In this document: piece by piece, positions 27,135-36,585 of the stretch | Layout of the letters: every line of letters begins with the position of its first letter | Numbering within the stretch: the first letter of the stretch is position 1 | From: AC-32 sp963704005 | GTDB lineage: Bacteria > Actinomycetota > Thermoleophilia > Gaiellales > Gaiellaceae | Reading direction: 5' to 3' | NCBI GenBank assembly: GCA_963704005.1 | Contig: CAVPGJ010000002.1 | Location: 62,001-126,000 of the forward strand | DNA length: 64,000 nucleotides | Made by a program: the position numbers and the translations under genes | Notes under the pieces: generated by a model | The model's input: only the letters and a program-made list of their open reading frames with translations | Told to the model about the DNA's origin: nothing | Database searches by the model: none

Positions 27135-27930
27135 ATGGCGCAGGGACACTCGGTCGACGAGTACCTCGAGACGATCTACTTCCTCGCCTTCCCGATCGGC
27201 GAGTACCGGCCGCAGGCCACCGGGCTCGCCCACGCTGGCGGCTCGCGTCGCCGAGATGCTGGGCGTCTCGCGCGCCTCGGCCGGCGAGATGCTGAAGCGG
27301 CTCGAGGCGGAAGGGCTCGTCGAGCGCGGCGAGCACAAGGAGGCGATCCTCACCGCGGCCGGGCGCGAACGGGCCGAGCAGGTCGTCCGCAAGCACCGGA
27401 TCGTCGAGCGGCTCCTGACCGACTTCATGGGCTACACGCCGGCCGAGGCCCACGTCCACGCGGACGAGATCGGCGAGAGCTTCAGCGACGACATGGTCGA
27501 GCGGATCAGCGAGCGGCTCGGCCACCCGGACCGCTGCCCGCACGGCTGGCCGGTCGACACGGACTTCGAGCAGGCCGAGAACCGCGAGCTGGCGCCGCTC
27601 GCCGACCTCGCGCCCGGGACGCGCGCGACGATCGTCCGCCTCGCCGAGCACGACGGCGAGCTCCTGCACTGGTTCTACGACCAGGGCTTCGTGCCCGGCA
27701 CCGAGGTCGAGGTGCGCGAGGCGCAGCCCGCCGCGGAGCAGCTCACCGTCCGCGTGAACGGCGACGAGCGGACGATCGCCGAGAAGGCCGCCTCCGGGCT
27801 GTTCGTTCAGGCCGTCGCCGAAGTAGCGACGCCGGCGGCTTCGCGGAGCGCGTCCGCCTTGTCGGTGCGCTCCCAGGTGAAGTCGTGCTCGTCGCGGCCG
27901 AAGTGGCCGTACGCAGCGGTCTTCGCGTAG
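27135..27930 (+). CDS. DtxR/MntR-family metal-dependent regulator (frame broken)
   Basis: Starts MAQGHSVDEYLETIYFLAF, then a one-base shift near 27230; the rest is continuous: LAARVAEMLGVSRASAGEMLKRLEAEGLVE (winged helix), KHRIVERLLTDFMGYTPAEAHVHADEIGES (metal-binding and dimer helices), GHPDRCPHGWPV, and a FeoA-like C-terminal domain. The open frame ends at 27930, inside the convergent metK. A TAG one frame over at 27824-27826 fits the family end (GLFVQAV) better, so the true end may be there. Confidence 0.85.
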
Positions 27931-29059
27931 ATCGGGCGGCGCAGGTCGAGGTCGCGAAGGATCGCGCCGGGGCGCAGGTCGAAGTGCTCGCGGATCAGCT
28001 CCTCGATCCGCGCGATCGAGACGCCGCGCTCGGTGCCGAACGTCTGAACGCCGACCGAGACCGGGTGCGCGACGCCGATCGCGTAGGCGACGTTGACCTC
28101 GCAGCGGTCGGCCAGCCCGGCTGCGACGAGGTTCTTCGCCACGTAGCGCGCCGCGTAGGCCGCCGAGCGGTCGACCTTCGTCGGGTCCTTGCCCGAGAAG
28201 GCGCCGCCGCCGTGCCGGGCCGCGCCGCCGTAGGTGTCGACGATGATCTTGCGACCGGTCAGCCCGGTGTCGCCCATCGGCCCGCCGATCACGAACTTGC
28301 CGGTCGGGTTGACGTAGACGAAGTCCCTGTCCTGCAGGCGCTTCTCGTCGTAGAGCGCGCTCGGGAGGATCGGGTGCAGCACGCGCTCGATCAGGTCGGG
28401 CTTGATCAGCGTCTCGGCGTCGCAGCCCTCGGCGTGCTGGGTCGAGACGAGGATGCGCTCGATCTCGACCGGCGCTGCTCGTGGCCTCGCTCGTCGACCT
28501 CGTAGCGGACCGTCACCTGCGCCTTCCCGTCGGGCCGCAGGTACGGAAGCTCGCCGACCTTGCGCACCTCCGCGAGCCGCTTGGCGATCTTGTGCGCGAG
28601 CATGATCGGCAGCGGCATCAGCTCCGGCGTCTCGTTTGTGGCGTAGCCGAACATCATTCCCTGGTCGCCCGCTCCCTCGCGATCGAGCGGGTCGTCGTCG
28701 GCCGGGTCGTGCTGCGTCTCGTACGAGTGGTCGACGCCCTGCGCGATGTCGGGCGACTGCTCGTCGATCGCGACGACGACGCCGCAGGTGTGCGCGTCGA
28801 AGCCCCACTCCGAGTGCGTGTAGCCGATCTCGGCGATCCTGGCGCGCACGAGCGCCGGGATGTCGACGTAGGTCTCGGTCGTGATCTCGCCCGCGACGAG
28901 GACGAGGCCGGTCGTGATCAGCGTCTCGCAGGCGACGCGGCCCTCGGGGTCGTCCGCGAGCACGGCGTCGAGCACCGAGTCGGAGACCTGGTCGGCGACC
29001 TTGTCAGGGTGCCCCTCGGTGACCGACTCGCTCGTGAGGAGGAATTCTCGAGCCGACAT
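27807..29059 (-). CDS. metK: S-adenosylmethionine synthetase (one frame break)
   Basis: Makes SAM from ATP and methionine. LLTSESVTEGHPDKVADQVSD at the N-terminus, GAGDQGMMFGYATNET (ATP loop) and VRYEVDERG; a one-base shift near 28475; then VEIERILVSTQHAEG, FVIGGPMGDTGLTGRKIIVDTYG and GGAFSGKDPTKVDRSAAY, ending AAGVATSATA. All key loops are intact, so a consensus error is likely. No SAM riboswitch is visible upstream; only 14 bases separate it from the lipoprotein gene. Confidence 0.94.
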
Positions 29060-29073
29060 GTCGGCGGCTCAGG

Positions 29074-30531
29074 CTACTTGATCTCGAGGAAGGCATCGAA
29101 GGTTCGGCTGCTGCCCGAACCGGCCGTCCAGGAGAGGAACGATCGCAGCGGCGCCAGATTGCCGCTCACCTCGGCGGGAATCTTCTGGCCGGCCAGGCCG
29201 GCGAAACCCTCGATCAGCGGGATCGCGTTCTTCAGGTCGAAGTAGAAGAAGCCGCCGTTCGAGTCGGGGAGGCCGGCCGCGTCCACAGCCTCCTTGAAGT
29301 CGGCGCTGTCGGCCAGGCTCTCGCTCGGGGAGCCGACCTGTGAGACCCCGCCGGCGTTGTTGGTGAGCACGATCTTCCCGTCCTTGACCCCGAAGTGGAG
29401 CGCGAACTGCGTGCCGAACGAAAGCGTCCCCTCGTCGGGGCCGCCGCGGAGGGTCGCGCCGGAGGAGGCGGCGATGTGGCCGGCGAGCTTGGTCAGCGTC
29501 GCCATGCCCTTGGTCGTGTCGCTCGGCCCGAGGATGGCGGCGAACTCCGGGATCACCGCCCCGGGGCGGACGTAGAGCCCGCTCTCGTTCTCGAACAGCG
29601 CCAGCACGTCTTGCACCGAGACGCCCAGCGCGCTCTCGAAGGGCGCGGAGAGCGAGCCGAGGCTCGAGCCGAGGTTGCCGCCGCCCTTGAAGGTGAGGAA
29701 GGCGAACGCGTCGGACGGCGTCTCCTCGAGCAGCTTCGAGGCGTAGTCGCCGCTGCCGAGGATCGTCTCCGAGCCCGAGCCCTCCGTCGCGCCGTGCAGG
29801 CGGACGCCGTCGTCCTCGGCGCTGACCGCCGCCGAGATGAAGTCGAGCTTCTGCAGAGCGCCGGTCGTCGAGTCCGCCGTGCCGCTCCCGCGTGCCTCGA
29901 TCGCCTTCTGGACGAGCTTCGCGAGCTGCGGCCCGTTCACGTAGGCCCGGGCGACCGCGTCCGCCGGCTGCTTGGCGACCGCGTCCTTGTAGAGCGACTC
30001 GCCGGAGAGGGCCGCGCCGCCGCCCGCGAGCACGTGGTCGATGTCGGCCTGCGTGTCGGCAATCGCGTACCAGCCGTCGTCGAGCTTGCGGTAGACGCTC
30101 TTGCTGTCGGGCTGCGCCTTGTTCTCCTTGTCGACCAGGTCCTTGAACTTGCCTTCGTCCGCCGGCTGGAGGAGACCGACCACCGTCGTGTCGTTCAGCG
30201 TCGCTCCCGCGGCCACGGCGTAGTCGAGCTCCGGCCCGAGCGCCGGCTTGACGTCGTTGTCGAAGTCGAGGCCGTGCCCCGCGATGTCCTTCTTGATGCT
30301 CTCGATCGCCTGGTCTCGACCCGGGAACTTCTTCGCCAGCGCGTCGAGCTGCTTCCACTGGCTCGAGCCGAAGTCGGTGTCGACCCCGCCGAAGGACAGC
30401 AAGTCGGCGCGGACCAGCGGGGCGGCGGAGCTCGACCCGGCCGCCTGCGTCTTCCCGCCGCAGCCGGTGGCGAGGAGGGCGACCGAGGCGACGAGGGCGA
30501 GCGCGATGCCTGATTGCTTGCGCATGCTCAT
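29074..30531 (-). CDS. DUF3352-like secreted lipoprotein
   Basis: 485 residues. Signal peptide ALALVASVALLATGC with lipobox LATGC, so lipid-anchored at the outer face. The body has repeated beta-alpha units (DDGWYAIADTQADIDHVLAGG, DGVRLHGATEG, GVKDGKIVLTNN) typical of DUF3352 proteins common in deep-branching actinobacteria; function unknown. It overlaps the gpsA stop by four bases. lgt, which would lipidate it, is at 43620. Confidence 0.85.
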   Translation of the reverse strand: MSMRKQSGIALALVASVALLATGCGGKTQAAGSSSAAPLVRADLLSFGGVDTDFGSSQWKQLDALAKKFPGRDQAIESIKKDIAGHGLDFDNDVKPALGPELDYAVAAGATLNDTTVVGLLQPADEGKFKDLVDKENKAQPDSKSVYRKLDDGWYAIADTQADIDHVLAGGGAALSGESLYKDAVAKQPADAVARAYVNGPQLAKLVQKAIEARGSGTADSTTGALQKLDFISAAVSAEDDGVRLHGATEGSGSETILGSGDYASKLLEETPSDAFAFLTFKGGGNLGSSLGSLSAPFESALGVSVQDVLALFENESGLYVRPGAVIPEFAAILGPSDTTKGMATLTKLAGHIAASSGATLRGGPDEGTLSFGTQFALHFGVKDGKIVLTNNAGGVSQVGSPSESLADSADFKEAVDAAGLPDSNGGFFYFDLKNAIPLIEGFAGLAGQKIPAEVSGNLAPLRSFLSWTAGSGSSRTFDAFLEIK

Positions 30532-31482
30532 TCCCGTGTCGGCTCGCGGCCCATCAACCTTGAAGCCAACTCGTTCAGCTCCGTCCCGTCAAGCACCTGG
30601 CAGACGCCCTCCGTGATCGGGAGCTCGATCCCGAGCCGGTGTGAGAGATCACGGAGAACAGGTGCGGTCGTCAGGCCCTCAACGGTACCGATCTCGGCGG
30701 CTGCCTCCTCCGGCGTCGAGCCCTGCGCGATCAGCTCGCCGGCATGGCGGTTCCGCCCGTGGCGGCTCCAGCAGGTGACGATCAGGTCGCCCATCCCGGC
30801 CAGGCCGGCGAAGGTCTCAGGGCGGGCGCCACAGGCCTCGCCGAGGCGGGACATCTCCGCCAGGCCACGGGCGATCAGGGCCGCCTTGGCGTTGTCGCCC
30901 AGCCCGAGCCCGTCGACGCCGCCGGCCGCGAGCGCGATCACGTTCTTCGCCGCGGCGCAGAGCTCGACGCCGGTCGGGTCGTCGCTCGCGTAGACGCGGA
31001 AGGCGAGCGAGTTGACCGCCTGCTGCAGCTCGAGCGTCAGGCGCTCGTCCTCGCTCGCGATCACCGCCGCCGCCGGCAGGCCCTCGGCGATCTCCTCGGC
31101 GAAGTTCGGGCCCGAGAGCACCGCGACCGCGCGGCGCTCGACGAGCTGCGAGAGGCGGCTTCCCGTCGCGGGGTCGAGGCCCTTGGTCAGGCTGAGCACC
31201 GGCGCGGCGCCCGGCAGCGCGCGCACGACCTCGCCGAAGGCGTGGCTCGGGACCGCGACGACGTGCAGGTCGGCGCCCGCGATCGCCGGGTCGTCGAGCG
31301 TCGTCGCCGAGACCGCGGAGAGGTCGGTGTTCGGCAGGTAGCGCGGGTTGCGGCCGGTCTCCTCGATCGCCCGCGCCTGATCGGGGTCGCGGCAGGCGAG
31401 CGTGACCTCGTGCCCGCGGGTCGCGAGGACGTACGCGAACGCCGTCCCCCACGCGCCGGCTCCTGCGACTACGCGCTCTCAT
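30528..31482 (-). CDS. gpsA: glycerol-3-phosphate dehydrogenase [NAD(P)+] (one-base break after start)
   Basis: Supplies glycerol-3-phosphate for phospholipids. ATG overlaps the der stop (ATGA) but leads into the wrong frame; one base must be removed within the first ~12 bases to read RVVAGAGAWGTAFAYVLATRGHEV, the Rossmann start. Then SLTKGLDPATG, SGPNFAEEIAEGLP, and the catalytic Lys in CAAAKNVIALAAGG. The full span is 955 bases, exactly one more than a 317-residue gene needs. Confidence 0.92.
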
Positions 31483-32834
31483 GATCGTCTGACGAAGTCG
31501 ATCGAGACGGGCACGCCCTCGAGCTCGTAGCGCTCGCGCAGCTGGTTCTCGACCCAGTAGGCATAGTCGCGCGTGATCAGGCCGGGGTCGTTGACGAAGA
31601 AGCGGAAGCGCGGCGGGCGCACCTGCGTCTGCGTCCCGTAGAGCAGGTTCAGCCGGCGGCCGCCCTTCGCCGGCGGCTCGCGCTTCTCGCGCAGCTCGCC
31701 CAGGAAGCGGTTCAGCTCGCCGGTGCCGATCCGGCTCGTGTGCTTGGCGAAGAGCTCCTCGATCCGGTCGAGCAGGCGCGAGATCCCGCGGCCGGTCTGC
31801 GCGGAGACCGTGACCAGGGGCGGGCGCTGCCGAAGTCGCGACTCGATGCGCGGCCGCACGTCCTCGATCGCCGTCTGCGAGATGTCCCACTTGGACAGGA
31901 CGACGACCGTCGAGCACTGCGCCTTGCGGGCGACGTCGGCCACGGCGAGATCCTGATCGACCAGGCCCTCGCCTGCATCGACGAGGACGAGCGCGACGTC
32001 GGCCCGCTCGGCCGCCGCGAGCGCGCGGAGCTCCGAGTAGTACTCGATCCCCTGGCGCTGCTTGCGCTTGCGGCGCAGGCCGGCGGTGTCGACGAGGACG
32101 AAGGTGCGGTCGCCGCGGCGCAGGACGGTGTCGATCGCGTCACGCGTCGTGCCCGGCTGCTCGGAGACGATCACGCGCTCCTCGCCGAGCAGGGCGTTCA
32201 AGAGGCTCGACTTGCCGACGTTCGGGCGGCCGAGGATCGCGACGCGGATCGCTTCGGCGCCGACCTCCTGCGGGCCCGCGCCGGGGAGCATGGTCACGAC
32301 CGCGTCGAGCAGGTCGCCGGTGCCGTGGCCGTGCAGCGCCGAGAGCGGCACCGGGTCGCCGAGCCCGAGCCGGTGGAACTCGAACGCGAGCGAGTCCTGG
32401 GCGGGATCGTCGATCTTGTTCGCGATCACGAGCACCGGCTTGCGCGAGCGGCGCAGGATCACGGCCAGCTCCTCGTCGCCGGGCATCACGCCGGCCCGGG
32501 CGTCGGTGACGAACAGGACGAGGTCGGCCTCGGCGATCGCGGCCTGCGCCTGCTCGGCAACCGAGCGGGTCAGCGGGCTCTGGTCGGCGATGTCCACGCC
32601 GCCGGTGTCGATCAGCAGAAAGCGCCGCCCGTTCCACTCGCAGACGAGCTCCTTCCGGTCACGCGTCACGCCGGGCGTCTCGTGCACGACGGCCGTGCGC
32701 GTGGCGGTCAGCCGGTTGACGAGCGTCGACTTGCCCGCGTTCGGGAAGCCGACGATCGCCACCGTCCCGAGCATGGGGGAACCCAGGGTTCCCCCATTGG
32801 CCCTCTCGTTCTCGGTTCTCTCTGACGGATTCAT
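31479..32834 (-). CDS. der: ribosome-assembly GTPase Der (EngA)
   Basis: Two tandem GTPase domains and a KH-like C-terminal domain; acts in 50S assembly. G1 boxes GFPNAGKST and GRPNVGKSS, G3 boxes DTGG and DTAG, G4 boxes NKID and SKWD. 451 residues from the ATG at 32834 (MNPSERTEN), chosen for GGGAG seven bases upstream. A 25-base palindrome covers a second possible start (ATG at 32774, MLGTVAIVG), which is where most family members begin. Confidence 0.95.
   Translation of the reverse strand: MNPSERTENERANGGTLGSPMLGTVAIVGFPNAGKSTLVNRLTATRTAVVHETPGVTRDRKELVCEWNGRRFLLIDTGGVDIADQSPLTRSVAEQAQAAIAEADLVLFVTDARAGVMPGDEELAVILRRSRKPVLVIANKIDDPAQDSLAFEFHRLGLGDPVPLSALHGHGTGDLLDAVVTMLPGAGPQEVGAEAIRVAILGRPNVGKSSLLNALLGEERVIVSEQPGTTRDAIDTVLRRGDRTFVLVDTAGLRRKRKQRQGIEYYSELRALAAAERADVALVLVDAGEGLVDQDLAVADVARKAQCSTVVVLSKWDISQTAIEDVRPRIESRLRQRPPLVTVSAQTGRGISRLLDRIEELFAKHTSRIGTGELNRFLGELREKREPPAKGGRRLNLLYGTQTQVRPPRFRFFVNDPGLITRDYAYWVENQLRERYELEGVPVSIDFVRRS
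32773..32797. repeat. 25-bp perfect palindrome over the der 5' region
   Basis: ATGGGGGAACCC-A-GGGTTCCCCCAT, twelve-base arms and one central base. On the minus strand it covers the internal ATG of der at 32774 and would hide it in a strong hairpin. If translation begins at 32834 the palindrome is coding. A role in start selection is inference. Confidence 0.7.
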
Positions 32835-32919
32835 TGCTGGGCTCCCGCCGGGCAAAGCCGGGCTCCGCCGGTTCCTTCTGGCCAACCGCGGGCCCGGTCC
32901 GGCGATGTTACTCGGGGCC

Positions 32920-33048
32920 TTAGCCGGCGCCGGGGACGAGCAGGTGGATCGCGAGCCGGATCAGCGCCATGACCGCCACCGCGAAGGCTATGGACGTGAG
33001 AAACGCCGTCGCCGCGACGAAGACGTGCGTGTTGGGGTCGAGCTTCAT
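32920..33048 (-). CDS. 42-residue single-helix membrane peptide
   Basis: MKLDPNTHVFVAATAF followed by a membrane helix (about residues 14-38) and a short LVPGAG end. It starts two bases after the stop of the 67-residue gene upstream, so the two are probably co-translated. Unknown family. The close spacing and typical membrane-helix composition are the evidence; it has no homologue that I can name. Confidence 0.55.
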   Translation of the reverse strand: MKLDPNTHVFVAATAFLTSIAFAVAVMALIRLAIHLLVPGAG

Positions 33049-33050
33049 CG

Positions 33051-33254
33051 CTAGCGCAGGATCAAGACTGCGAGCTCGGGCGGACAACCGGTGCGAACGA
33101 GGTCGACCGCCTGGTGGAGGTCGACGTCTTGGCGCCGTGCAAGACGGCGCGCGTCGGGAAGGTCGTATCCGGCCTGGAGGAGCTGCTCGAGGCGCCACTG
33201 GCGGACCTCCTTCGCGTGTGCCTCTAGCCGCTCGCCGAGTTGAGCTGCCGTCAT
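33051..33254 (-). CDS. 67-residue hypothetical protein, paralogue of 44539-44742
   Basis: MTAAQLGERLEAHAKEVRQW... Same length and pattern as the protein at 44539-44742: W-R-x-E, then AGY, DA, LA-R-x-D, DLH-A, L-x-x-GCP-x-E. No membrane segment or cofactor motif except the shared single Cys in GCP. Likely a small helical protein. It precedes the 42-residue membrane peptide by two bases. Confidence 0.75.
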   Translation of the reverse strand: MTAAQLGERLEAHAKEVRQWRLEQLLQAGYDLPDARRLARRQDVDLHQAVDLVRTGCPPELAVLILR

Positions 33255-33323
33255 CTCCCCTCCCCGGACGCACCATAGGACGCCCCGGCGGCTTACGCAA
33301 TGCCCTCTCTCTCCGCGTCGTCG

Positions 33324-33956
33324 CTACGCCGGCTGGCGGGCGCGGACGAGCTCTTCGATCCGGCCGACCACGTCCTCGACGTCGAGGCCGGTCGTGTCGA
33401 TCTGGATCGCGTCCCCGGCGGGCTGCATGCGGGCGGCGTCGCTCTCGTCGCGGAGCCGGAGATCGGTCGCGAGCGCGTCGGCGCCGATCTCGGGGCGCTC
33501 GGCCAGCCGCCGCTCGGCGCGGACGTCGCGCTCGGCGTTGAGGTAGACCTTGACCTCGGCCTCCGGCGCGACCACGGTGCCGATGTCGCGGCCCTCGATC
33601 ACGACGTCGCCGTCATCCGCGAGCTCGCGCTGGCGTGCGCGCATGACCGTGCGGACGGGCTGGTGGCGTGCGACGACGGGGACCATGCGGTCGATGTCGG
33701 ACTTGCGGATCGAGGCGGTCACGTCGGTGCCGGCGATCCAGACGCGGCCCTGCTCGTCGAGGGTGACGGGGTTCTCGTCCGCGAGCTCGCCCAGGCGGCC
33801 GCCGTCGGCGAGCGGCAAGCCGCGCTGGAGCGCGAGCCAGGTGAGCGCGCGGTACATCGCGCCGGTGTCCAGGTAGCGGAAGTCGAGCCGCTCCGCGAGT
33901 TGCTGGGCGACCGTGCTCTTGCCGGCGCCGGCCGGCCCGTCAATGGCGACGATCAT
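33324..33956 (-). CDS. cmk: cytidylate kinase
   Basis: Phosphorylates CMP and dCMP. 210 residues from ATG (MIVAIDGPAGAGKST). P-loop GPAGAGKST; CMP-binding RYLDTGAMYRALTW; GRDIGTVVAPEAEVKVYLNA; R-rich LID region. The start overlaps the aroA stop (ATGA). cmk next to der and aroA is a frequent actinobacterial order. The 400-residue frame extending upstream is antisense-like shadow over aroA. Confidence 0.95.
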   Translation of the reverse strand: MIVAIDGPAGAGKSTVAQQLAERLDFRYLDTGAMYRALTWLALQRGLPLADGGRLGELADENPVTLDEQGRVWIAGTDVTASIRKSDIDRMVPVVARHQPVRTVMRARQRELADDGDVVIEGRDIGTVVAPEAEVKVYLNAERDVRAERRLAERPEIGADALATDLRLRDESDAARMQPAGDAIQIDTTGLDVEDVVGRIEELVRARQPA

Positions 33957-35272
33957 CGTTGTGTGACCGAGTCGAGCAGCTCGAAAAACCCGGGGAAGCT
34001 TACAGCGACCGCCTCCGGGTCTCGGAGCTCGACGCCCTCCCGGGAGACAAGCCCAGCGACCGCCCCAAGCATCGCAATCCGATGATCCCCACCGGAGGCC
34101 ATACCCCCACCCTTCGGGCGGGAAGGTACCCCTCTCACCCCGAAGCCATCGTGACGGTTTTCGATGCGGACGCCCAGGTCGTGGAGCGAAGTTGTCACGA
34201 TCTCGAGACGGTCCGTTTCCTTTACGCGCAGCTCCTGCGCGCCTTCGACCCGGCTCTCGCCCCGGGCGCAGGCTGCCGCGAGCGCGAACAGCGGCAGTTC
34301 GTCGATCAGTAGCGGCACCTCCGCGGCGGACACGTTCGTCGCGACCAGCTCGGCTGAGTGGACCTCGAGATCGCCCATCGGCTCGCCGCCGCTGCTGTGT
34401 CGCCGGTTGAAGGCGGTGATTCGCGCACCCATCCGCGCGAGCACGTCGAGCAGGCCGATCCGGCGCGGGTTCAGCCCGACGTCGTGGATCGTCAGCTCCG
34501 AGCCGGGTAGCAGCGTCGCCGCGACCACGAACGGCGCGGCCGACGAGAAGTCGCCGGGAACCTCGACCTCGGGGAGCTCGAGCCGCTCGGGCGGCCCGAT
34601 CGACACGCGGCCCGGCCGGCGGGTGATCGGCGCCCCTGCGGCGGCGAGCATCAGCTCGGTGTGGTCGCGCGTCGGCAGCGGCTCGACCACGGTCGTCCTC
34701 CCCTCCGCGTAAAGCCCCGCGTGGAGGATGCACGACTTGACCTGCGCGCTCGCGACCGGCAGCTCGTAATGGATCGCCTGCAGCGCCCCGCCCTGGACGA
34801 CGAGCGGCGGACGGCCGGCCGCCGATTCGACCTGGGCCCCCATCTCGGCCAGCGGCGTGGCGATCCGGTCGACAGGCCGGCCGCGGAGCGAATCGTCGCC
34901 GGTCAGCTCGAAGCGGCCGCTCTGGCCCGCCAGGAGGCCGGCGATCAGACGTAGCGTCGTTCCGGAGTTCCCGCAGTCGATGGGCGCCTCCGGCTCGCGC
35001 AGGCCGCGGAGGCCGGCGCCCTCGACCCGAAGGGTGTTCACGTCGTGGTCGTGAACGGTGACGCCGAGCGACCGAACCGCGGCGATCGTCGACTCGGTGT
35101 CGGCGGAGCGGCCGAACCCGCGCACGAGCGTCTCACTCTCGGCGACGGCACCGACCAGCACGGCGCGGTGCGAGATCGACTTGTCGCCCGGCACGGCGAT
35201 GTGCCCGACGAGTGCCGTGGCGGGCTCGATCTTCAAAGCCGGGGCTTCCCGCAGGCGTCCTGAGGCCGACAT
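33953..35272 (-). CDS. aroA: 3-phosphoshikimate 1-carboxyvinyltransferase (EPSP synthase)
   Basis: Sixth step of the shikimate pathway. Motifs VPGDKSISHRAVLVGA, DCGNSGTTLRLIAGLLAG (PEP binding), SLRGRPVDRI, SAQVKSCILHAGLYA, and C-terminal KETDRLE and GGDHRIAM. 439 residues from the ATG used. That ATG lies inside a hairpin identical in form to half of the dispersed element (GACGTCGC-TT-GCGATGTC) and has no clear ribosome site. A TTG at 35236 (KIEPATALVG) would give the more usual N-terminus. Confidence 0.95.
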   Translation of the reverse strand: MSASGRLREAPALKIEPATALVGHIAVPGDKSISHRAVLVGAVAESETLVRGFGRSADTESTIAAVRSLGVTVHDHDVNTLRVEGAGLRGLREPEAPIDCGNSGTTLRLIAGLLAGQSGRFELTGDDSLRGRPVDRIATPLAEMGAQVESAAGRPPLVVQGGALQAIHYELPVASAQVKSCILHAGLYAEGRTTVVEPLPTRDHTELMLAAAGAPITRRPGRVSIGPPERLELPEVEVPGDFSSAAPFVVAATLLPGSELTIHDVGLNPRRIGLLDVLARMGARITAFNRRHSSGGEPMGDLEVHSAELVATNVSAAEVPLLIDELPLFALAAACARGESRVEGAQELRVKETDRLEIVTTSLHDLGVRIENRHDGFGVRGVPSRPKGGGMASGGDHRIAMLGAVAGLVSREGVELRDPEAVAVSFPGFFELLDSVTQR

Positions 35273-35285
35273 CGCAAGCGACGTC

Positions 35286-36392
35286 TCACGCCTCGGGCAA
35301 GACCGCGGAGACGACGACGCCGTAGCCCTGCGACTCGAGTACCGCGGCGGCGCGGCGAGCCTCTTCCTCGCCGCCGACGAGCAAGGTCAGGGTGCCGCCG
35401 CGGTCCGGCGAGACGTGATGCAGCTCGAAGTCCTCGATGTTGATCCGCTCGGCGCCGAGGGCCTGCGTGATCCCGGCGAGCACGCCAGGGCGGTCGGGGA
35501 CATGGACGCGAAGCTGCTGCAGCTCGCCCGGGTCCGCGTAGGCGTCCTCGAGCATGCGGCGGCGGTTGCCCGCCGCCTCGCCGATCCAGCGGGCGAGAAA
35601 GCCGGCGTCTCCCGAATCGAGGGCGCCCTCGAGCTGCTCGATCAGCCGGCGGTGCTCGGCCAGCGACTTGCGGAGCGGGCCGGCGTTCTCGAGGAAGATG
35701 TCCACCCAGATCCGCGGGTTCGCTCCGGCGACGCGGGTCATGTCACGCAGCGATCCGCCTGCGGCGGCCAGCGGCTCGTGGCCGTCGATCCGTCCCGAGC
35801 CCGCCTGGTTGACGAGCAGGTTGGCGAGCGCGTGCGGGAGGTGACTGGTCAACGCGACAAGGCGGTCGTGCGCCTGCGGGTCGACAGCCACGGGGGTCGC
35901 GCCGAGGCGGGAGACGAAGCCGTGCACGAGCCGGTAGCGGGCGGGGTCGGTCTCCGCAAGGGGCGTCAGGAACCAGGTGGCGCCCTCGAAGAGCTCCGCG
36001 CTCGCGTGCTCGGGGCCGCGGGCCTCCGAGCCGCAGACCGGGTGGCCGCCGACGAAGCGCGCCGAGCCGCGGGCGGCGGCGCAGACCGCGGCCTTCGTGG
36101 AGCCCGCGTCGGTGACGGTGCAACGGTCGTCGCTCGCCTCGAGAACCGCCTGAACCTGGGCGGCGAGCTGCGCGACCGGCGCCGCGACGACGGCCAGATC
36201 GGCCTCGGCGAGGGCGGCGTCGAGGGACTCGGCCGCCTCGTCGATGGCGCCGCGGGCCTGCGCGGCTTCGCGGGCAGCCGGGTCGGGGTCGAAGCCGGTC
36301 ACGCGCGGCGCAGGCTCCGCCCGCTTGGCGGCGAGCGCGACAGAAGCCCCGATCAGGCCGGTGCCGACGATCGCCAGACGCTGGAGCTCCAC
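35286..36392 (-). CDS. tyrA: prephenate dehydrogenase with ACT domain
   Basis: Converts prephenate to hydroxyphenylpyruvate for tyrosine. 368 residues. N-terminal Rossmann motif VGTGLIGASVALAA, VTDAGSTKAAV, GGHPVCGSEARGPEHA (catalytic His) and LTSHLPHALANLLV. The last ~70 residues form an ACT domain (VHVPDRPGVLAGITQALG), suggesting tyrosine feedback. It is followed closely by aroA, and the DAHP synthase lies upstream, so three aromatic genes cluster here. Confidence 0.95.
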   Translation of the reverse strand: MELQRLAIVGTGLIGASVALAAKRAEPAPRVTGFDPDPAAREAAQARGAIDEAAESLDAALAEADLAVVAAPVAQLAAQVQAVLEASDDRCTVTDAGSTKAAVCAAARGSARFVGGHPVCGSEARGPEHASAELFEGATWFLTPLAETDPARYRLVHGFVSRLGATPVAVDPQAHDRLVALTSHLPHALANLLVNQAGSGRIDGHEPLAAAGGSLRDMTRVAGANPRIWVDIFLENAGPLRKSLAEHRRLIEQLEGALDSGDAGFLARWIGEAAGNRRRMLEDAYADPGELQQLRVHVPDRPGVLAGITQALGAERINIEDFELHHVSPDRGGTLTLLVGGEEEARRAAAVLESQGYGVVVSAVLPEA

Positions 36393-36585
36393 GCGGTCAG
36401 GCTATCGCCGCGCGCGCGAAGCGCAATTCCGGGTCCCATCCCCAACCCCCACCCTCCCGGGGGAATCTCGAGGGTAGCTGCGCACCTGCAACGTGTCTGC
36501 GCCGGGTGTGTGACGAATGTGTGCCGGCTCTTCTACGGCAACGCGCGGCGCCGCGGCGGCACGGGCGAGGCCCACCGCGCGCGGG

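Noticed and set aside
27807..29120. SAM riboswitch before metK
   Set aside because: Only 14 bases separate metK from the upstream lipoprotein gene, with no room for an aptamer.
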